Notes: generated by a model not told the origin, from the letters alone. DNA of 64,000 nucleotides from JAFAHD01 sp035654355 (GCA_035654355.1 DASRXC010000078.1:1-64000), one strand, 5' to 3'; numbered from the stretch's first letter, positions 27,376 through 36,795 are shown. Program-made: numbers and translations.

Positions 27376-29694
27376 CTACATGCGGACGTCTTTGAGGTAG
27401 CGCCCGAGGACCTCGTTGAACTGCGCGGGGTCAACCGCGTCAGCCATATTGAAATCGAATCGCGCCGACGCTCGCGCGGCCGCGCCTGCGATCGGATTGA
27501 CGGTCGTGAGGCTGATGTTCGGCACAGAGGCTCTCCACGGTCGCAGATCGGGCGTTGCCGAAAAGACGTCGGACAGCGGCGTCGCGGATGCGTCGAACTG
27601 GCTGAGCGGCGGCAACCCGAAGGCGAGCTCGATCGTGCGCAAGACGCTCGACGTCGTGTAGTGGGTGTGGTCGACCATACCGCGCGTCGAATACGCGCTG
27701 ACCACGAGCGCTTCGATGCGCTGATTGCTGACATGGTCGGGACCAGCTTGTGCATCGTCCTCGATGCTGACCAAGAGCGTATCTTTCCAAAAGCGGCTAT
27801 GAGTGAGCGCTTCGACCATGCGGCCCAACGCGTAGTCATTGTCCGCGACCATCGCGTATGGTGTGCGCGCGCCGCCCTTCATCGCTGCGGTGTGATCGCT
27901 GGGGAGCCAGACGACTTCGAGATTGGGCAGCTGACCGGATGCACCGAACTGACGAAACTCGCGCAGCCATTCGACGACGCGGTCTTGGTCGGGATACGTG
28001 ACGTCGAACGGGCGGTAGGCCGGATCGAGGAGCGCGTTCGTCGACGCATCAAGGCCGCGCGCCGGCGAGCTGGCTTCAACCGCGCCTTCGCCGTACAGTC
28101 GCACCGACAAGCCGTGTTTGACAGCGAGGTCCCAGATATAGCCGGCGCTTGGGCGCAAGATGGGATTCGCGAAGTCATAAAAGCCGTCGGCACGTCCTGC
28201 ATAATCCGACGGCCACATGCGCTGGACGAAATCATTGGCGTACCCGCCGTCGGCCCATTCGTGGCCATCGGCGCTGACGGTACCTTCGCTGTAGAACGCA
28301 TCGAGCAATGCGAACTCGTCGGCGAGGCGGTGGATGTTGGGCGTCACCTTCTGACCGAACACCGCAAGCGAGTCGCTCCCGTTGCCGCGTGTATCGTCGC
28401 CGAGGACCTCGTCGTACGTGCGGTTCTCTTTGATGACGAAGATGATATGCTTGAACGGCGGCAAGCTCGCCGTTTGCGCCGCGGGCCGGTACGGCGAGTT
28501 GGCGCGGGCGACGCCAAGCCCGCCATTGAGCGCGCTGCGCGAGAGCACTTTCACCGTTTCCAGATCGCCGACGGCGGTGTTCGGGGCGTAATACGTCACA
28601 TTGTCTTGTGCGCGCGGCACGATCGAGCTGTGCACGAAGTCGGGATTCGCGTGGCCCGTTATCCCCTTGCCGTCGAGCACGTACAGCCGCTTGCCGTCCT
28701 TGGACATCGCGACGTCGGTCGGATACCAGCCGACGGGGATCGCGCCATACACGGCTGGTGCGCTTGTGCTGAGGTCGACCGCCACGACCGCATCGCTATC
28801 CGCATCGGCAACGAACAACGTGTGCCCGTCAGCGGATAGCGCCAGGGCGTCGGGCGTCGCTCCTTCCGGCGAGTTCGGATACAGCGCGACATCGATCTTA
28901 CCACGCAGTCTGCCTGTGAACGAATCGACCACATCGACCACATTGGAGTTCGCGCACGCGATGTACAGCGTGCGACCGTCGGCGCCGAACAGCATCGCAC
29001 CCGGATGATCGTCAGTGTCGATGGTATCGAGCAGCGCGCCGGTTCTCGAGTCGATGACGCTGACCGACGACGAGCCCCAGTTGGAGACGTAGACGCGCGA
29101 GCCGTTGTTCGAGAGCATCACTGCGTACGGCGTATCGTCGACATGGGTTGCGAAAACCGTTGCTCCCGAGCGGGGGCGCACCGCGACGAGATCGTTCGCT
29201 CCCGCCACCGCGGCGTAGACGATCGAGCCGTCGAGTGAAACTGCAAGACCATTGACCCACAGCTTGCCGCTGCCGAGCGTCAGAAGTGTTGGGCTTCCTA
29301 GCTTCCCTGTCGACGAATCGAATGGGAACTGTGCGATTCCGCCGTCTGATGCGGTTGAAGCATACAGCGCGTCTTCAGTCGGCGAGAACGCCAAGCCGTA
29401 AAACGTGTGCGCGATCGGCGCGCTGTCGGCGATGGTGCCGTTGTCTTGGCCGACGATCGACACCGATAGATCGCCGAATCCCGCGTTGGAGATCGCCAAC
29501 CACTTGCCGTAGGGGTCTTGCACGACCCGCAGCGGCAGCGTGCCCAGCGGCAAGACGGTGCCGGCCGGTGTCACGCGCCATCCATTCGGCAACGCGGTCA
29601 CATCTGCGGCGCGGGGTGCGCTTAAAGGCAAAGACAGCGCGGCGATGCATGCCGCGGCTACGATGAGCGCGATGTGCTGCGTGCGGACAACCAT
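27376..29694 (-). CDS. Secreted YVTN beta-propeller / phosphoesterase
   Basis: The 772 aa protein starts with a signal peptide (ATG at 29694, GGGG 6-8 nt upstream). Residues about 40-360 are a YncE-like propeller with repeats such as LYIACANSNVVDVVDS and RLYVLDGKG. Residues about 385-740 belong to the phosphoesterase family (PF04185 type), shown by FVIKENRTYDEVLGD and the SIEDDAQAGPDHV metal-site segment. This two-domain layout is known in exported proteins annotated YncE/alkaline-phosphatase-like; their substrates are generally unknown. It is divergent from the NADH dehydrogenase. Confidence 0.9.
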   Translation of the reverse strand: MVVRTQHIALIVAAACIAALSLPLSAPRAADVTALPNGWRVTPAGTVLPLGTLPLRVVQDPYGKWLAISNAGFGDLSVSIVGQDNGTIADSAPIAHTFYGLAFSPTEDALYASTASDGGIAQFPFDSSTGKLGSPTLLTLGSGKLWVNGLAVSLDGSIVYAAVAGANDLVAVRPRSGATVFATHVDDTPYAVMLSNNGSRVYVSNWGSSSVSVIDSRTGALLDTIDTDDHPGAMLFGADGRTLYIACANSNVVDVVDSFTGRLRGKIDVALYPNSPEGATPDALALSADGHTLFVADADSDAVVAVDLSTSAPAVYGAIPVGWYPTDVAMSKDGKRLYVLDGKGITGHANPDFVHSSIVPRAQDNVTYYAPNTAVGDLETVKVLSRSALNGGLGVARANSPYRPAAQTASLPPFKHIIFVIKENRTYDEVLGDDTRGNGSDSLAVFGQKVTPNIHRLADEFALLDAFYSEGTVSADGHEWADGGYANDFVQRMWPSDYAGRADGFYDFANPILRPSAGYIWDLAVKHGLSVRLYGEGAVEASSPARGLDASTNALLDPAYRPFDVTYPDQDRVVEWLREFRQFGASGQLPNLEVVWLPSDHTAAMKGGARTPYAMVADNDYALGRMVEALTHSRFWKDTLLVSIEDDAQAGPDHVSNQRIEALVVSAYSTRGMVDHTHYTTSSVLRTIELAFGLPPLSQFDASATPLSDVFSATPDLRPWRASVPNISLTTVNPIAGAAARASARFDFNMADAVDPAQFNEVLGRYLKDVRM

Positions 29695-29763
29695 CGACAA
29701 CCCCATACCTGAAGAATCGGTCGAATCGTTTGTCGAGCTTACAATTTTGTGGCGCAGGGGACG

Positions 29764-31080
29764 ATGCCTCCCGTGCGAACGCAGACTCACATGACCGGTG
29801 CTGCGCCCGCCACACCCCAGCGCGTCGTCATTCTCGGCGGCGGATTCGGCGGGGTGTACGCGGCGCTGGAATTGCAGCGCATGACGCGCTGGCGTCGTGA
29901 CGTCGATCTCACTCTCATCGCGCGCGACAATTTCTTCCTATTCACGCCGATGTTGCCGCAAGCCGCGACCGGCAGCATCGAGACCCAGCACATCGTAGTC
30001 AGCTTGCGCCGCGTGTTGCCGCGCGTGCTCGTCTTCGACGCCGAGATCAACGGCATCGACTTAGCTGGCCATACGGTGACTGTCACACATGGCGACGGCG
30101 CCGTTCATTCGGTCAAGTGGGATCAGCTAGTCATCGCCGTGGGCGGCGAAACCAACTTCTTCAATCTGCCCGGCGTCGCCGAACATGCACTCACGATCAA
30201 GACGCTCGCCGACGCGTTCGTGCTGCGCAATCGCGCCATCGACATGCTCGAGCAAGCCGAGCTTGAAGAAGATGATGCCGTGCGCAAGCGACTGCTGACC
30301 TTCGTCGTCGCAGGGGCGGGGTTCGCCGGCATCGAGACCGCGGCCGAGATGGACCTCTTCGTGCGCACGGCCGCGAAATTGTATCGCAACGTCAAACCGT
30401 CGGACGTGACGACGATCGTCGTCGACTTGCTCACACGCATCTTGCCGGAACTTTCGGAACAACTGGGTTCATGGACGCAGGCGACGCTCGAAAAGCGCGG
30501 CGTGCAGTTCCGTTTAGGAGTCGGCGTGAAGTCGGCCGACTCGAGCGGGGTGACGTTGAGCGACGGCACGCACATCGACACGCAGATATTCGTGTGGGCC
30601 GGCGGCGTTTCGGCTAACCCGCTCGTCGCGCGCTTGCCGATCGCGAACGAACGCGGCCGCGTGCCCGTCAACGAGTATCTTGCAGTCCCCGGCTATCCTG
30701 GCGTCTGGTGCGTCGGCGACGACGCTGTCGTCATGCCGCCGGGCGGCGGCCGCCCGTATCCGCCGACCGCGCAGCACGCGTTACGCGAGGGCCTCCACGT
30801 CGCGCGCAACGTCATGGCGACGATCGACCACAAACCGCTGCGCCCGTTCGCCTACACCGCCATCGGACAGATGGCGCACTTGGGCCAACACCAAGCGGTT
30901 GCGATGCTAGGCGGCCTGAAGATCTCCGGATTTCCCGCGTGGTGGCTGTGGCGGACATACTATCTGTTCCGGATCCCGACGCTCGAGCGCAAGATCAGGG
31001 TGGCGATCGATTGGACGCTCGACTTGATCTTCTCGCGGGATACGGTGCAGGTGAAGGTTCCCCGCGAAAAAAGCGGATAG
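29764..31080 (+). CDS. ndh: Type II NADH dehydrogenase (NDH-2)
   Basis: The 438 aa flavoprotein has the FAD site VVILGGGFGGVYAAL near the N-terminus. The NADH site is in FVVAGAGFAGIETAAE, and WCVGDDAVV marks the second FAD motif. The end (IDWTLDLIFSRDTVQ) is the C-terminal membrane-association segment typical of NDH-2. It oxidises NADH and passes electrons to quinone without pumping protons. The start ATG at 29764 has AGGGGA just upstream; a possible -10 TACAAT is at 29740. A GTG at 29749 is an alternative start. Confidence 0.93.
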   Translation: MPPVRTQTHMTGAAPATPQRVVILGGGFGGVYAALELQRMTRWRRDVDLTLIARDNFFLFTPMLPQAATGSIETQHIVVSLRRVLPRVLVFDAEINGIDLAGHTVTVTHGDGAVHSVKWDQLVIAVGGETNFFNLPGVAEHALTIKTLADAFVLRNRAIDMLEQAELEEDDAVRKRLLTFVVAGAGFAGIETAAEMDLFVRTAAKLYRNVKPSDVTTIVVDLLTRILPELSEQLGSWTQATLEKRGVQFRLGVGVKSADSSGVTLSDGTHIDTQIFVWAGGVSANPLVARLPIANERGRVPVNEYLAVPGYPGVWCVGDDAVVMPPGGGRPYPPTAQHALREGLHVARNVMATIDHKPLRPFAYTAIGQMAHLGQHQAVAMLGGLKISGFPAWWLWRTYYLFRIPTLERKIRVAIDWTLDLIFSRDTVQVKVPREKSG

Positions 31081-31116
31081 ATATGGGCCCGGCGGCGGCC
31101 CTATCATAAGGAAGAC

Positions 31117-31950
31117 ATGCGAAACGAAAACGATGTAGCCGTGGTCAAGCAAGCCTGCCGCGTGCTGGAATCAGACCTCGAGGCAATGCCCACCCTGCGC
31201 CAGCTGGCGGGCGAGCTCGGCGTTCCGCCGACGCGGCTGCTGCGCGCGTTCAAGAAGATCGCCGGCGTCTCTCCGCGCCAATATGGGCAAGAGCAGCGTC
31301 TGGCCAGGCTCAAATCGCGCCTTCGCAATGGCGAGCCGGTGAGTCGTGCGATTTATGATGCCGGCTTTGGATCGAGCCGCAGCGTCTACGAGCGCGCGCG
31401 TGCCGATTTCGGCATGACGCCTGCGCTGTATCGCCGCGGTGGCGAAGGCATGAACATCGGGTATGCGATCGTCGATTCTCCGCTGGGGCGATTGTTAGTC
31501 GGTGCCACCGACGCGGGCGTGAGCTCGGTGTGCTTGGGCGGATCGGATACCGAACTCGAGCGCACGCTGCGCGCCGAGTATCCGGCGGCGCACATCGAGC
31601 GCGGCGGCGTGCATCTGACGAGCTACGTCGAAGCGATCGTGGAATATCTCAAAGGACAGCGGCCGCACCTCGATCTTCCGGTCGACATCCAAGCGACGGC
31701 ATTCCGCCGGCGTGTATGGGAAGCGCTGCGCGCGATTCCTGTCGGACAGACGCGTACCTATGGCGAGATCGCGGCGGCGATTGGCGAACCCAAGGCGGCG
31801 CGTGCGGTCGGCCAGGCATGTGGTGCGAATCCGGTGGCGCTCGTCATCCCGTGCCATCGCGTCGTGCGCAACGACGGCAAGTCCGGCGGATATCGCTGGG
31901 GCAGCAAGCGCAAGCAGAAACTGCTCGAGCAGGAGCGCGCGCAGGCGTAA
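31117..31950 (+). CDS. AraC-type HTH / O6-methylguanine-DNA methyltransferase (Ada-like)
   Basis: The 277 aa product joins an AraC-type helix-turn-helix domain (about 1-105, with two HTH helices ending FGMTPALYRR) to a complete Ogt domain. The alkyl-acceptor Cys is in the conserved IPCHRVV, after the DNA-binding TYGEIAAAIG helix and the FRRRVWEAL segment. Unlike E. coli Ada it lacks the N-terminal zinc-cysteine (Ada) domain, so the methylphosphotriester switch is missing. Repair of O6-methylguanine is well supported; transcriptional control by the HTH part is inferred. It is 36 bp after ndh. Confidence 0.92.
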   Translation: MRNENDVAVVKQACRVLESDLEAMPTLRQLAGELGVPPTRLLRAFKKIAGVSPRQYGQEQRLARLKSRLRNGEPVSRAIYDAGFGSSRSVYERARADFGMTPALYRRGGEGMNIGYAIVDSPLGRLLVGATDAGVSSVCLGGSDTELERTLRAEYPAAHIERGGVHLTSYVEAIVEYLKGQRPHLDLPVDIQATAFRRRVWEALRAIPVGQTRTYGEIAAAIGEPKAARAVGQACGANPVALVIPCHRVVRNDGKSGGYRWGSKRKQKLLEQERAQA

Positions 31951-31951
31951 C

Positions 31952-32503
31952 TCAGCGCGGCCAATCGGCCCAGGGGTTGATCGCTTGCCTTACTTCGTTT
32001 AGCGCGCGCCGCTGCGCGTAATCTCCTGGCTTGCTCGCTTCGGCGTATAGTCGATCGAGCAGAGCATTTCGGAGTTCGTCTTTCCCGCGGCCTGCTGGGG
32101 CCGCTAGCCACTCTTCGACTGCAGGCCGCAACCATTCGGAGGCGGTCTTATCCGATGCCTCAACGTTCGCAAGCGCCGCATCGAGTCGAGCTGGGTCAAG
32201 TGGTCCTTCGCCTCGGGTTTGTAAAAGCGAAAACGCTGACGCTTCGGCCGATGGTTGCTGCCCTCGCATCCGCGCGATCACGAATCCAAGCGAACCGAAG
32301 GTCATGAACGCAACAAATCCGGCCTGGATAAAGCCCGAGATCACGAGGACGATAATCAACACTTTTGCGGCTACGACTCGAATGTCCGCAGGTAGCAAGA
32401 CCGACATCAAGAGCAGCACGATGATGATCACGTTGATCGCGCCCAGCACTACGGGTATCCAGACGAGCCCTCCCGCTGCCCGCAACTGCTTCTGTGGAAT
32501 CAT
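31952..32503 (-). CDS. Membrane protein, function unknown
   Basis: The 183 aa product has two membrane helices in the first about 90 residues (VLGAINVIIIVLLLMSV and a second IVLVISGFIQAGFVAF region). A cytoplasmic helical tail follows, rich in Ala, Glu and Arg. The ATG at 32503 overlaps the stop of the upstream cyclotransferase-like gene (ATGA), which decides the start. I do not recognise a family. Confidence 0.75.
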   Translation of the reverse strand: MIPQKQLRAAGGLVWIPVVLGAINVIIIVLLLMSVLLPADIRVVAAKVLIIVLVISGFIQAGFVAFMTFGSLGFVIARMRGQQPSAEASAFSLLQTRGEGPLDPARLDAALANVEASDKTASEWLRPAVEEWLAAPAGRGKDELRNALLDRLYAEASKPGDYAQRRALNEVRQAINPWADWPR

Positions 32504-32910
32504 GACGTTCGCGCTTCGAGCCACGCGCCGGACTTGATCAGCGAGCTTGTTGCGATGGATTTGTTATACACGTAGCACCACGTCGCGACGTCGTCGCCGC
32601 TCGCATCAAGACGCGTGTGCATGATGACGCGCAAATATTCGCTGCCGTCTGGATTCAGCGGATCGTATTGCTCGACTTCGTCGAGCACCTCCAACGCGAC
32701 CGCGATGTCGTCGAAGCGAAAGACCTCGCCGTGCACGCTTCCTGTCCCTTCGACCAGGCCAGGGTACTGCCCGAGCGAGTACAGTAAACCGCTTACGGTC
32801 GCATCGCCGATGAATACGCCCAGCGACATGTGATGATGAAGACTGAATCCGCGTTTGAGCAGACCGTAGACGAAGACGAGGTCGGTCGCGTCGCTGGGCT
32901 GCGCAGCCAA
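32500..32910 (-). CDS. Gamma-glutamylcyclotransferase-like (AIG2/GGCT) protein
   Basis: The 136 aa product has the GGCT opening VFVYGLLKRG, where the backbone binds the substrate. Later come VFRFDD and LDEVEQYDPLNP, with the catalytic Glu expected in the second. Enzymes of this fold open or close gamma-glutamyl-amino acid bonds; small family members often have other unknown substrates. The start is TTG at 32910 with GGGGG about 8 nt upstream. It is coupled to the membrane-protein gene. Confidence 0.85.
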   Translation of the reverse strand: MAAQPSDATDLVFVYGLLKRGFSLHHHMSLGVFIGDATVSGLLYSLGQYPGLVEGTGSVHGEVFRFDDIAVALEVLDEVEQYDPLNPDGSEYLRVIMHTRLDASGDDVATWCYVYNKSIATSSLIKSGAWLEARTS

Positions 32911-32975
32911 GGAAGCACCCCCGTGTGCACGAAGTCATCGCTACCTGCTACGAACCAAACCCACCCGCCTGCACT

Positions 32976-34031
32976 ATGATCATCAGCGCCGACCGGCTCA
33001 CGAAGCAATTCAAGACATTACGCCGCAAAGAAGGCCCGCTTGGGGCTGTCGCGACGTTGTTCTCGCGCGACTACGATGTGAAAGACGCCGTGCGCGATGT
33101 GAGTTTTCAACTGGACGCAGGCGAATTGGTGGGCTACATCGGGCCCAACGGCGCAGGCAAATCGACCACGATAAAGATGCTGACCGGCATCTTGGTGCCG
33201 TCCAGCGGCACCTGCACTGTCAACGGCATCGTGCCGTGGGCCGACCGTCAAGGCAACGGCCGGCAGATCGGCGTCGTCTTCGGCCAGCGTACGCAATTGT
33301 ACTGGGACTTGCCGCTCTTGGAGTCGTTCCAGTTGCTGCGCGCGATCTACAACATCCCGGCAGCGACCTACGAACGCAACCTGCGCGAATTCACCGAGTT
33401 GCTCGCGCTCGACGAGTTCATGCATACGCCGGTGCGCCAGCTGAGCCTTGGCCAGCGCATGCGCGGTGATTTCGCGGCAGCGATGCTCCATGAACCGAAG
33501 GTCGTGTTCCTCGATGAGCCGACGATCGGCCTCGACGTCGTCGCGAAGGAGAACATCCGCCAGTTCATCGCGCGCGTCAACCGCGATCGCGGCACGACGT
33601 TCATCTTGACCACGCACGATCTTGCCGACATCGAAAAGCTGTGCGCGCGCATTATCCTCATCGACCACGGGCGCAAGCTTTACGACGGCAGCGTCGAGAC
33701 GATCAAAGGGCGCTACGGGCGCAATCGTACGCTCACCGCCGATCTCAACTGCGAGAGCTGCGACGACGTGAGCATCACCGTTCCCGGCGCCAAGGTCGTC
33801 GAACGCGAGGGGCCGCGCATCGTGATCGAGTTCGACCGCGACGCGGTGCGCGCCGACGAGCTCGTCGTACAGCTGGCTCACCACTACGAACTCAAAGACG
33901 TGACGATCGCCGAGCCGCCGCTCGAATCGATCATCCGTGACATCTACCAGCATGGTTTCGGCGATACCGGCATTCCGTCTGCCGTCGGCGACGGTCTGCT
34001 CGTATCCGCCGATGTGGAGACCGTTTCATGA
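32976..34031 (+). CDS. ABC-2 exporter ATP-binding protein
   Basis: The 351 aa ATPase has Walker A GPNGAGKST (about residue 58), signature LSLGQRMRGD (about 157), Walker B VVFLDEPTIGLD (about 178) and the switch His TTHDLADIEKL. The N-terminal extension with TLFSRDYDVKDAVRDVSF is typical of the ABC-2 family that pairs with DUF990-type permeases. The last about 90 residues form an accessory domain. It overlaps the Kelch gene by 4 nt (ATGA). Drug or lipid export is likely, but the substrate is unknown. Confidence 0.92.
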   Translation: MIISADRLTKQFKTLRRKEGPLGAVATLFSRDYDVKDAVRDVSFQLDAGELVGYIGPNGAGKSTTIKMLTGILVPSSGTCTVNGIVPWADRQGNGRQIGVVFGQRTQLYWDLPLLESFQLLRAIYNIPAATYERNLREFTELLALDEFMHTPVRQLSLGQRMRGDFAAAMLHEPKVVFLDEPTIGLDVVAKENIRQFIARVNRDRGTTFILTTHDLADIEKLCARIILIDHGRKLYDGSVETIKGRYGRNRTLTADLNCESCDDVSITVPGAKVVEREGPRIVIEFDRDAVRADELVVQLAHHYELKDVTIAEPPLESIIRDIYQHGFGDTGIPSAVGDGLLVSADVETVS

Positions 34032-35161
34032 TTCGCGCCCTGCTAATCCGGGGAAGTCTGCTCGCGGTCGGGCTCGCGCTCGCTGCAGCGCTGCCTGCCT
34101 CGGGCGCCGCCGAAGTCGGTTCTGACACCGGTGTCGTCGTCGATCTCAATAAGGGCGTTTGGGTGCACGGACCCGATTTGCCGTCAGCACGGCAAGACGC
34201 CGCAGTCGCGGTGATGGACGGGCGCATCTACCTGGTCGGCGGCTTCGGTCCGCACGACGAGCAGATGGCGACGCTGCTCGTGCTCGAGCCGACATTTCCA
34301 TCGGCGCAAGCCAATCCGGGAGTCGCCGGTCCGATCGTGTCGCATCCCGGCGAGTGGCGGCTCGCGTCGACGATTCCGGAAACCGTCGATCACGCTGCCG
34401 CGGCAGGACTTGGCGACTATCTCTATGTCGCGGGCGGGCGCATCGAAAATCTCGTGACCAACAAGTTCTGGCGCTACGACCCGATCGAAGATACGTGGAC
34501 CGAGTTGCCCTCGTTGCCATTCCCGCGTTATAGCCCGATGATGCAGGCGGTCAACGGCAAGCTCTATGTGCTCGGCGGCCAGTCCTCGCACGGCAACGAC
34601 GAGACGAGCATGTTCATCTTCGATCCTGCGACCAACACCTGGCGCACTGAAGAATACGTGCTGGGCGACGCGCGCTTCTTGGCCGCGTCGGTCGTGATCA
34701 ATAACAAGATCTACGTCGTCGGCGGACGAGACCGCGATCAAGTCAGCCTGCGCGCGTGCGATGTGTACGACCCCGCGCGCGATCGCTGGGGCGCGTGCAG
34801 CAACATGCACGTCGGCCGCAGCGACTTCGGTCTAGCCGCGGTGAACGGCCGGATCATGGCGATCGGCGGTGAGAATCTCGCAGGCTCTGGGCAGGATCAA
34901 ACGGCAGCGATCACGTTTGAAGGCGATCTACGACGCACGGTCACTCAGACGACAGAGATCTCGATGAACACCGGCACCGGCTGGATCAGCGGTCCGTGGA
35001 TGCCAAGTCCGCGCCATGGCATGGCTGTGGCGGCGCTCGGCAATCAGATCTGGGTGATCGGTGGCGCTCCGTACGAAGGTACGGCGCCGATGAGCTCCGT
35101 GCTTCGCTTCGTCAGCCCAGTCACGCAGATCAAGTTCCAAAAGGGACGCGTTCAGCCCTGA
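34028..35161 (+). CDS. Secreted Kelch-repeat protein within an ABC-2 exporter operon
   Basis: The 377 aa product has a signal peptide (about 1-26). At least five Kelch blades follow, with repeated patterns such as GRIYLVGGFG, LYVLGGQSS, NKIYVVGGRD and a closing QIWVIGGAP. Such beta-propellers usually bind proteins or sugars. The gene overlaps both neighbours: ATGA with the ATPase and CTGA with the first permease. That makes co-translation with the exporter very likely, so it may be an extracytoplasmic partner or cargo of that transporter. I know of no named system with this arrangement. Confidence 0.88.
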   Translation: MIRALLIRGSLLAVGLALAAALPASGAAEVGSDTGVVVDLNKGVWVHGPDLPSARQDAAVAVMDGRIYLVGGFGPHDEQMATLLVLEPTFPSAQANPGVAGPIVSHPGEWRLASTIPETVDHAAAAGLGDYLYVAGGRIENLVTNKFWRYDPIEDTWTELPSLPFPRYSPMMQAVNGKLYVLGGQSSHGNDETSMFIFDPATNTWRTEEYVLGDARFLAASVVINNKIYVVGGRDRDQVSLRACDVYDPARDRWGACSNMHVGRSDFGLAAVNGRIMAIGGENLAGSGQDQTAAITFEGDLRRTVTQTTEISMNTGTGWISGPWMPSPRHGMAVAALGNQIWVIGGAPYEGTAPMSSVLRFVSPVTQIKFQKGRVQP

Positions 35162-35970
35162 TCAACTGGGGCGCATACGCGGAATTCGCGAAGCGCGCGT
35201 TCTCGCGAGAGGCGACCTATCGCGAAGAGGTCTTCACGCACATCGGCTCGGTCGCGTTGCGCGTCTACCTTTATTACGCGCTGTGGAGCGCGCTGTACGC
35301 GAATAACGGCCCGACGCAGGGTTTCTCGTTCAACGACATCATCACGTATTCGGTGCTGGCGCTTCTGGTCGGGCTGATCTACAACGCGAATGGCCCGTAC
35401 GTCGTACGCGAGAAGATCCGCGAGGGCAACATCGCTATCGATTTGATGCGCCCGATCAGCGTGCCGCTTTACGTCTTCGCCGATACCCTGGGCCAAGCCG
35501 GCTTCGCGCTTGCGCAGATCGCGATCGCCCTGCCGATCGCCGTCGGCTTGCTCGCATTGACCGGCACGCATCTGGTCTTGCCTCCGTCGCCACTGCTTGC
35601 GCTCGCCTTCGTCCTCAGCGTCGCGCTCGGCTTCCTCGTCAATTTCTTCCTCGACCTGCTCATGGCGACGATCACTTTTTGGACGATGGAGATCTTCGGT
35701 TTCCAGCTCATGGTGCAGTTCATCACGTCGCTGCTCGCGGGCGCGGTGGTGCCGCTGCAGTTCTTCCCCTCTGAGGTGACGGCGATCGCGCAAGCATCGC
35801 CCTTCGCGGCGATCTACAACGCGCCGCTGTCGATCTATCTCGGTAAGTATCAAGGACCGGAGTTGCTGTCGACGCTTGCGTTGCAGGCGGTGTGGGTCGT
35901 GGTCTTCGGCGCCGGCGCGCTCGCGTTGTGGCGCGTCGGTGAGCGTCGCGTGGTGGTGCAGGGTGGCTAG
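35158..35970 (+). CDS. ABC-2 type permease (DUF990-like), first subunit
   Basis: The 270 aa product has about six membrane helices, including LLALAFVLSVALGFLVNFFL. It has the ABC2_membrane_6 (DUF990-like) layout and an amphipathic N-terminus. There is no ATG, GTG or TTG in frame between 34996 and the homologous start. A CTG at 35158 overlaps the Kelch stop (CTGA), with AGGGA 11 nt upstream, and I take that as the start. Its partner follows with overlapping frames. Confidence 0.85.
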   Translation: MINWGAYAEFAKRAFSREATYREEVFTHIGSVALRVYLYYALWSALYANNGPTQGFSFNDIITYSVLALLVGLIYNANGPYVVREKIREGNIAIDLMRPISVPLYVFADTLGQAGFALAQIAIALPIAVGLLALTGTHLVLPPSPLLALAFVLSVALGFLVNFFLDLLMATITFWTMEIFGFQLMVQFITSLLAGAVVPLQFFPSEVTAIAQASPFAAIYNAPLSIYLGKYQGPELLSTLALQAVWVVVFGAGALALWRVGERRVVVQGG

Positions 35971-36778
35971 TCTCGCACCGTACTGGCGCACCTATGCGGA
36001 ATTCTGGCGACTTAACTTCCTGACGCTGGCGGAATACCGCGCCAATTTCTTCGTCTGGCTGGTCTTCACGCTCGTGCTGCATGGCTCGGCGATCCTGACG
36101 ATCTGGCTGACGATGAACCGCTTCCCGATCATGAACGGCTGGACGTGGGAGCAAGTCGTCTTTCTGTACGCGCTCTACTGGCTCGCCTCGTCGCTCAACG
36201 GCACGCTGTTCTTCACGATCGGCGACGTGCCGTGGCACATCCGCGAAGGGCGCTTCGACCGCTTCATGGTGCGCCCGCTCGACCCGCTCTTCCAAGTGAT
36301 CTCGCAGCCCGGACAGATCTGGCCGGACGAGCTGATCGTCGCGCTGATCTTCTTCGCGATCGTGCAAGGCATCGTGCACCTGCAGTGGACGTTTGCAGTC
36401 GCGGGTCTGCTGCTCGGGGCGATGGTCGGCGGCGCCTTTATCGACTTCGCGATTCAGCTCGCGGTCGCAACGCTCGCATTTTGGGTGGTGCGCCTCGACA
36501 CGCTGCGCTGGGTCGTGATGTCGCTGGAAACCGACTTCACTCGCTACCCGCTGTCCATCTACAACCGGGTCGTCCGCTTCACGCTCTCGTTCGTGTTTCC
36601 GTTCGCGTTCATCAATTATTTCCCGGCGGCAACCGTGCTGCACAAGTCCGGGCAGCTTGGATACGCCGTCAATCCGCTGCTGGGGTGGCTCACGCCGCTC
36701 GTTGGCGCGCTCTGGTTCGCGGCGGCATATCTGTTCTGGCGACGCGGCCTCGACCACCATCAAAGCACCGGCTCCTAA
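35963..36778 (+). CDS. ABC-2 type permease (DUF990-like), second subunit
   Basis: The 271 aa membrane protein starts with GTG at 35963 and overlaps the first permease by 8 bp. It contains VPWHIREGRFDRFMVRPLDP, the conserved cytoplasmic segment of this permease family, followed by about four more helices. The two permeases probably pair with the ATPase at 32976 to form one exporter. The next gene, a methyltransferase, starts 17 bp later and may be part of the same transcript. Confidence 0.9.
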   Translation: MASLAPYWRTYAEFWRLNFLTLAEYRANFFVWLVFTLVLHGSAILTIWLTMNRFPIMNGWTWEQVVFLYALYWLASSLNGTLFFTIGDVPWHIREGRFDRFMVRPLDPLFQVISQPGQIWPDELIVALIFFAIVQGIVHLQWTFAVAGLLLGAMVGGAFIDFAIQLAVATLAFWVVRLDTLRWVVMSLETDFTRYPLSIYNRVVRFTLSFVFPFAFINYFPAATVLHKSGQLGYAVNPLLGWLTPLVGALWFAAAYLFWRRGLDHHQSTGS

Positions 36779-36795
36779 GAAAGGCGCATCCGACA

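Noticed and set aside
27661..28839. Open frame of about 392 codons on the plus strand
   Set aside because: Antisense to the YVTN/phosphoesterase gene, no motif, and biased composition.
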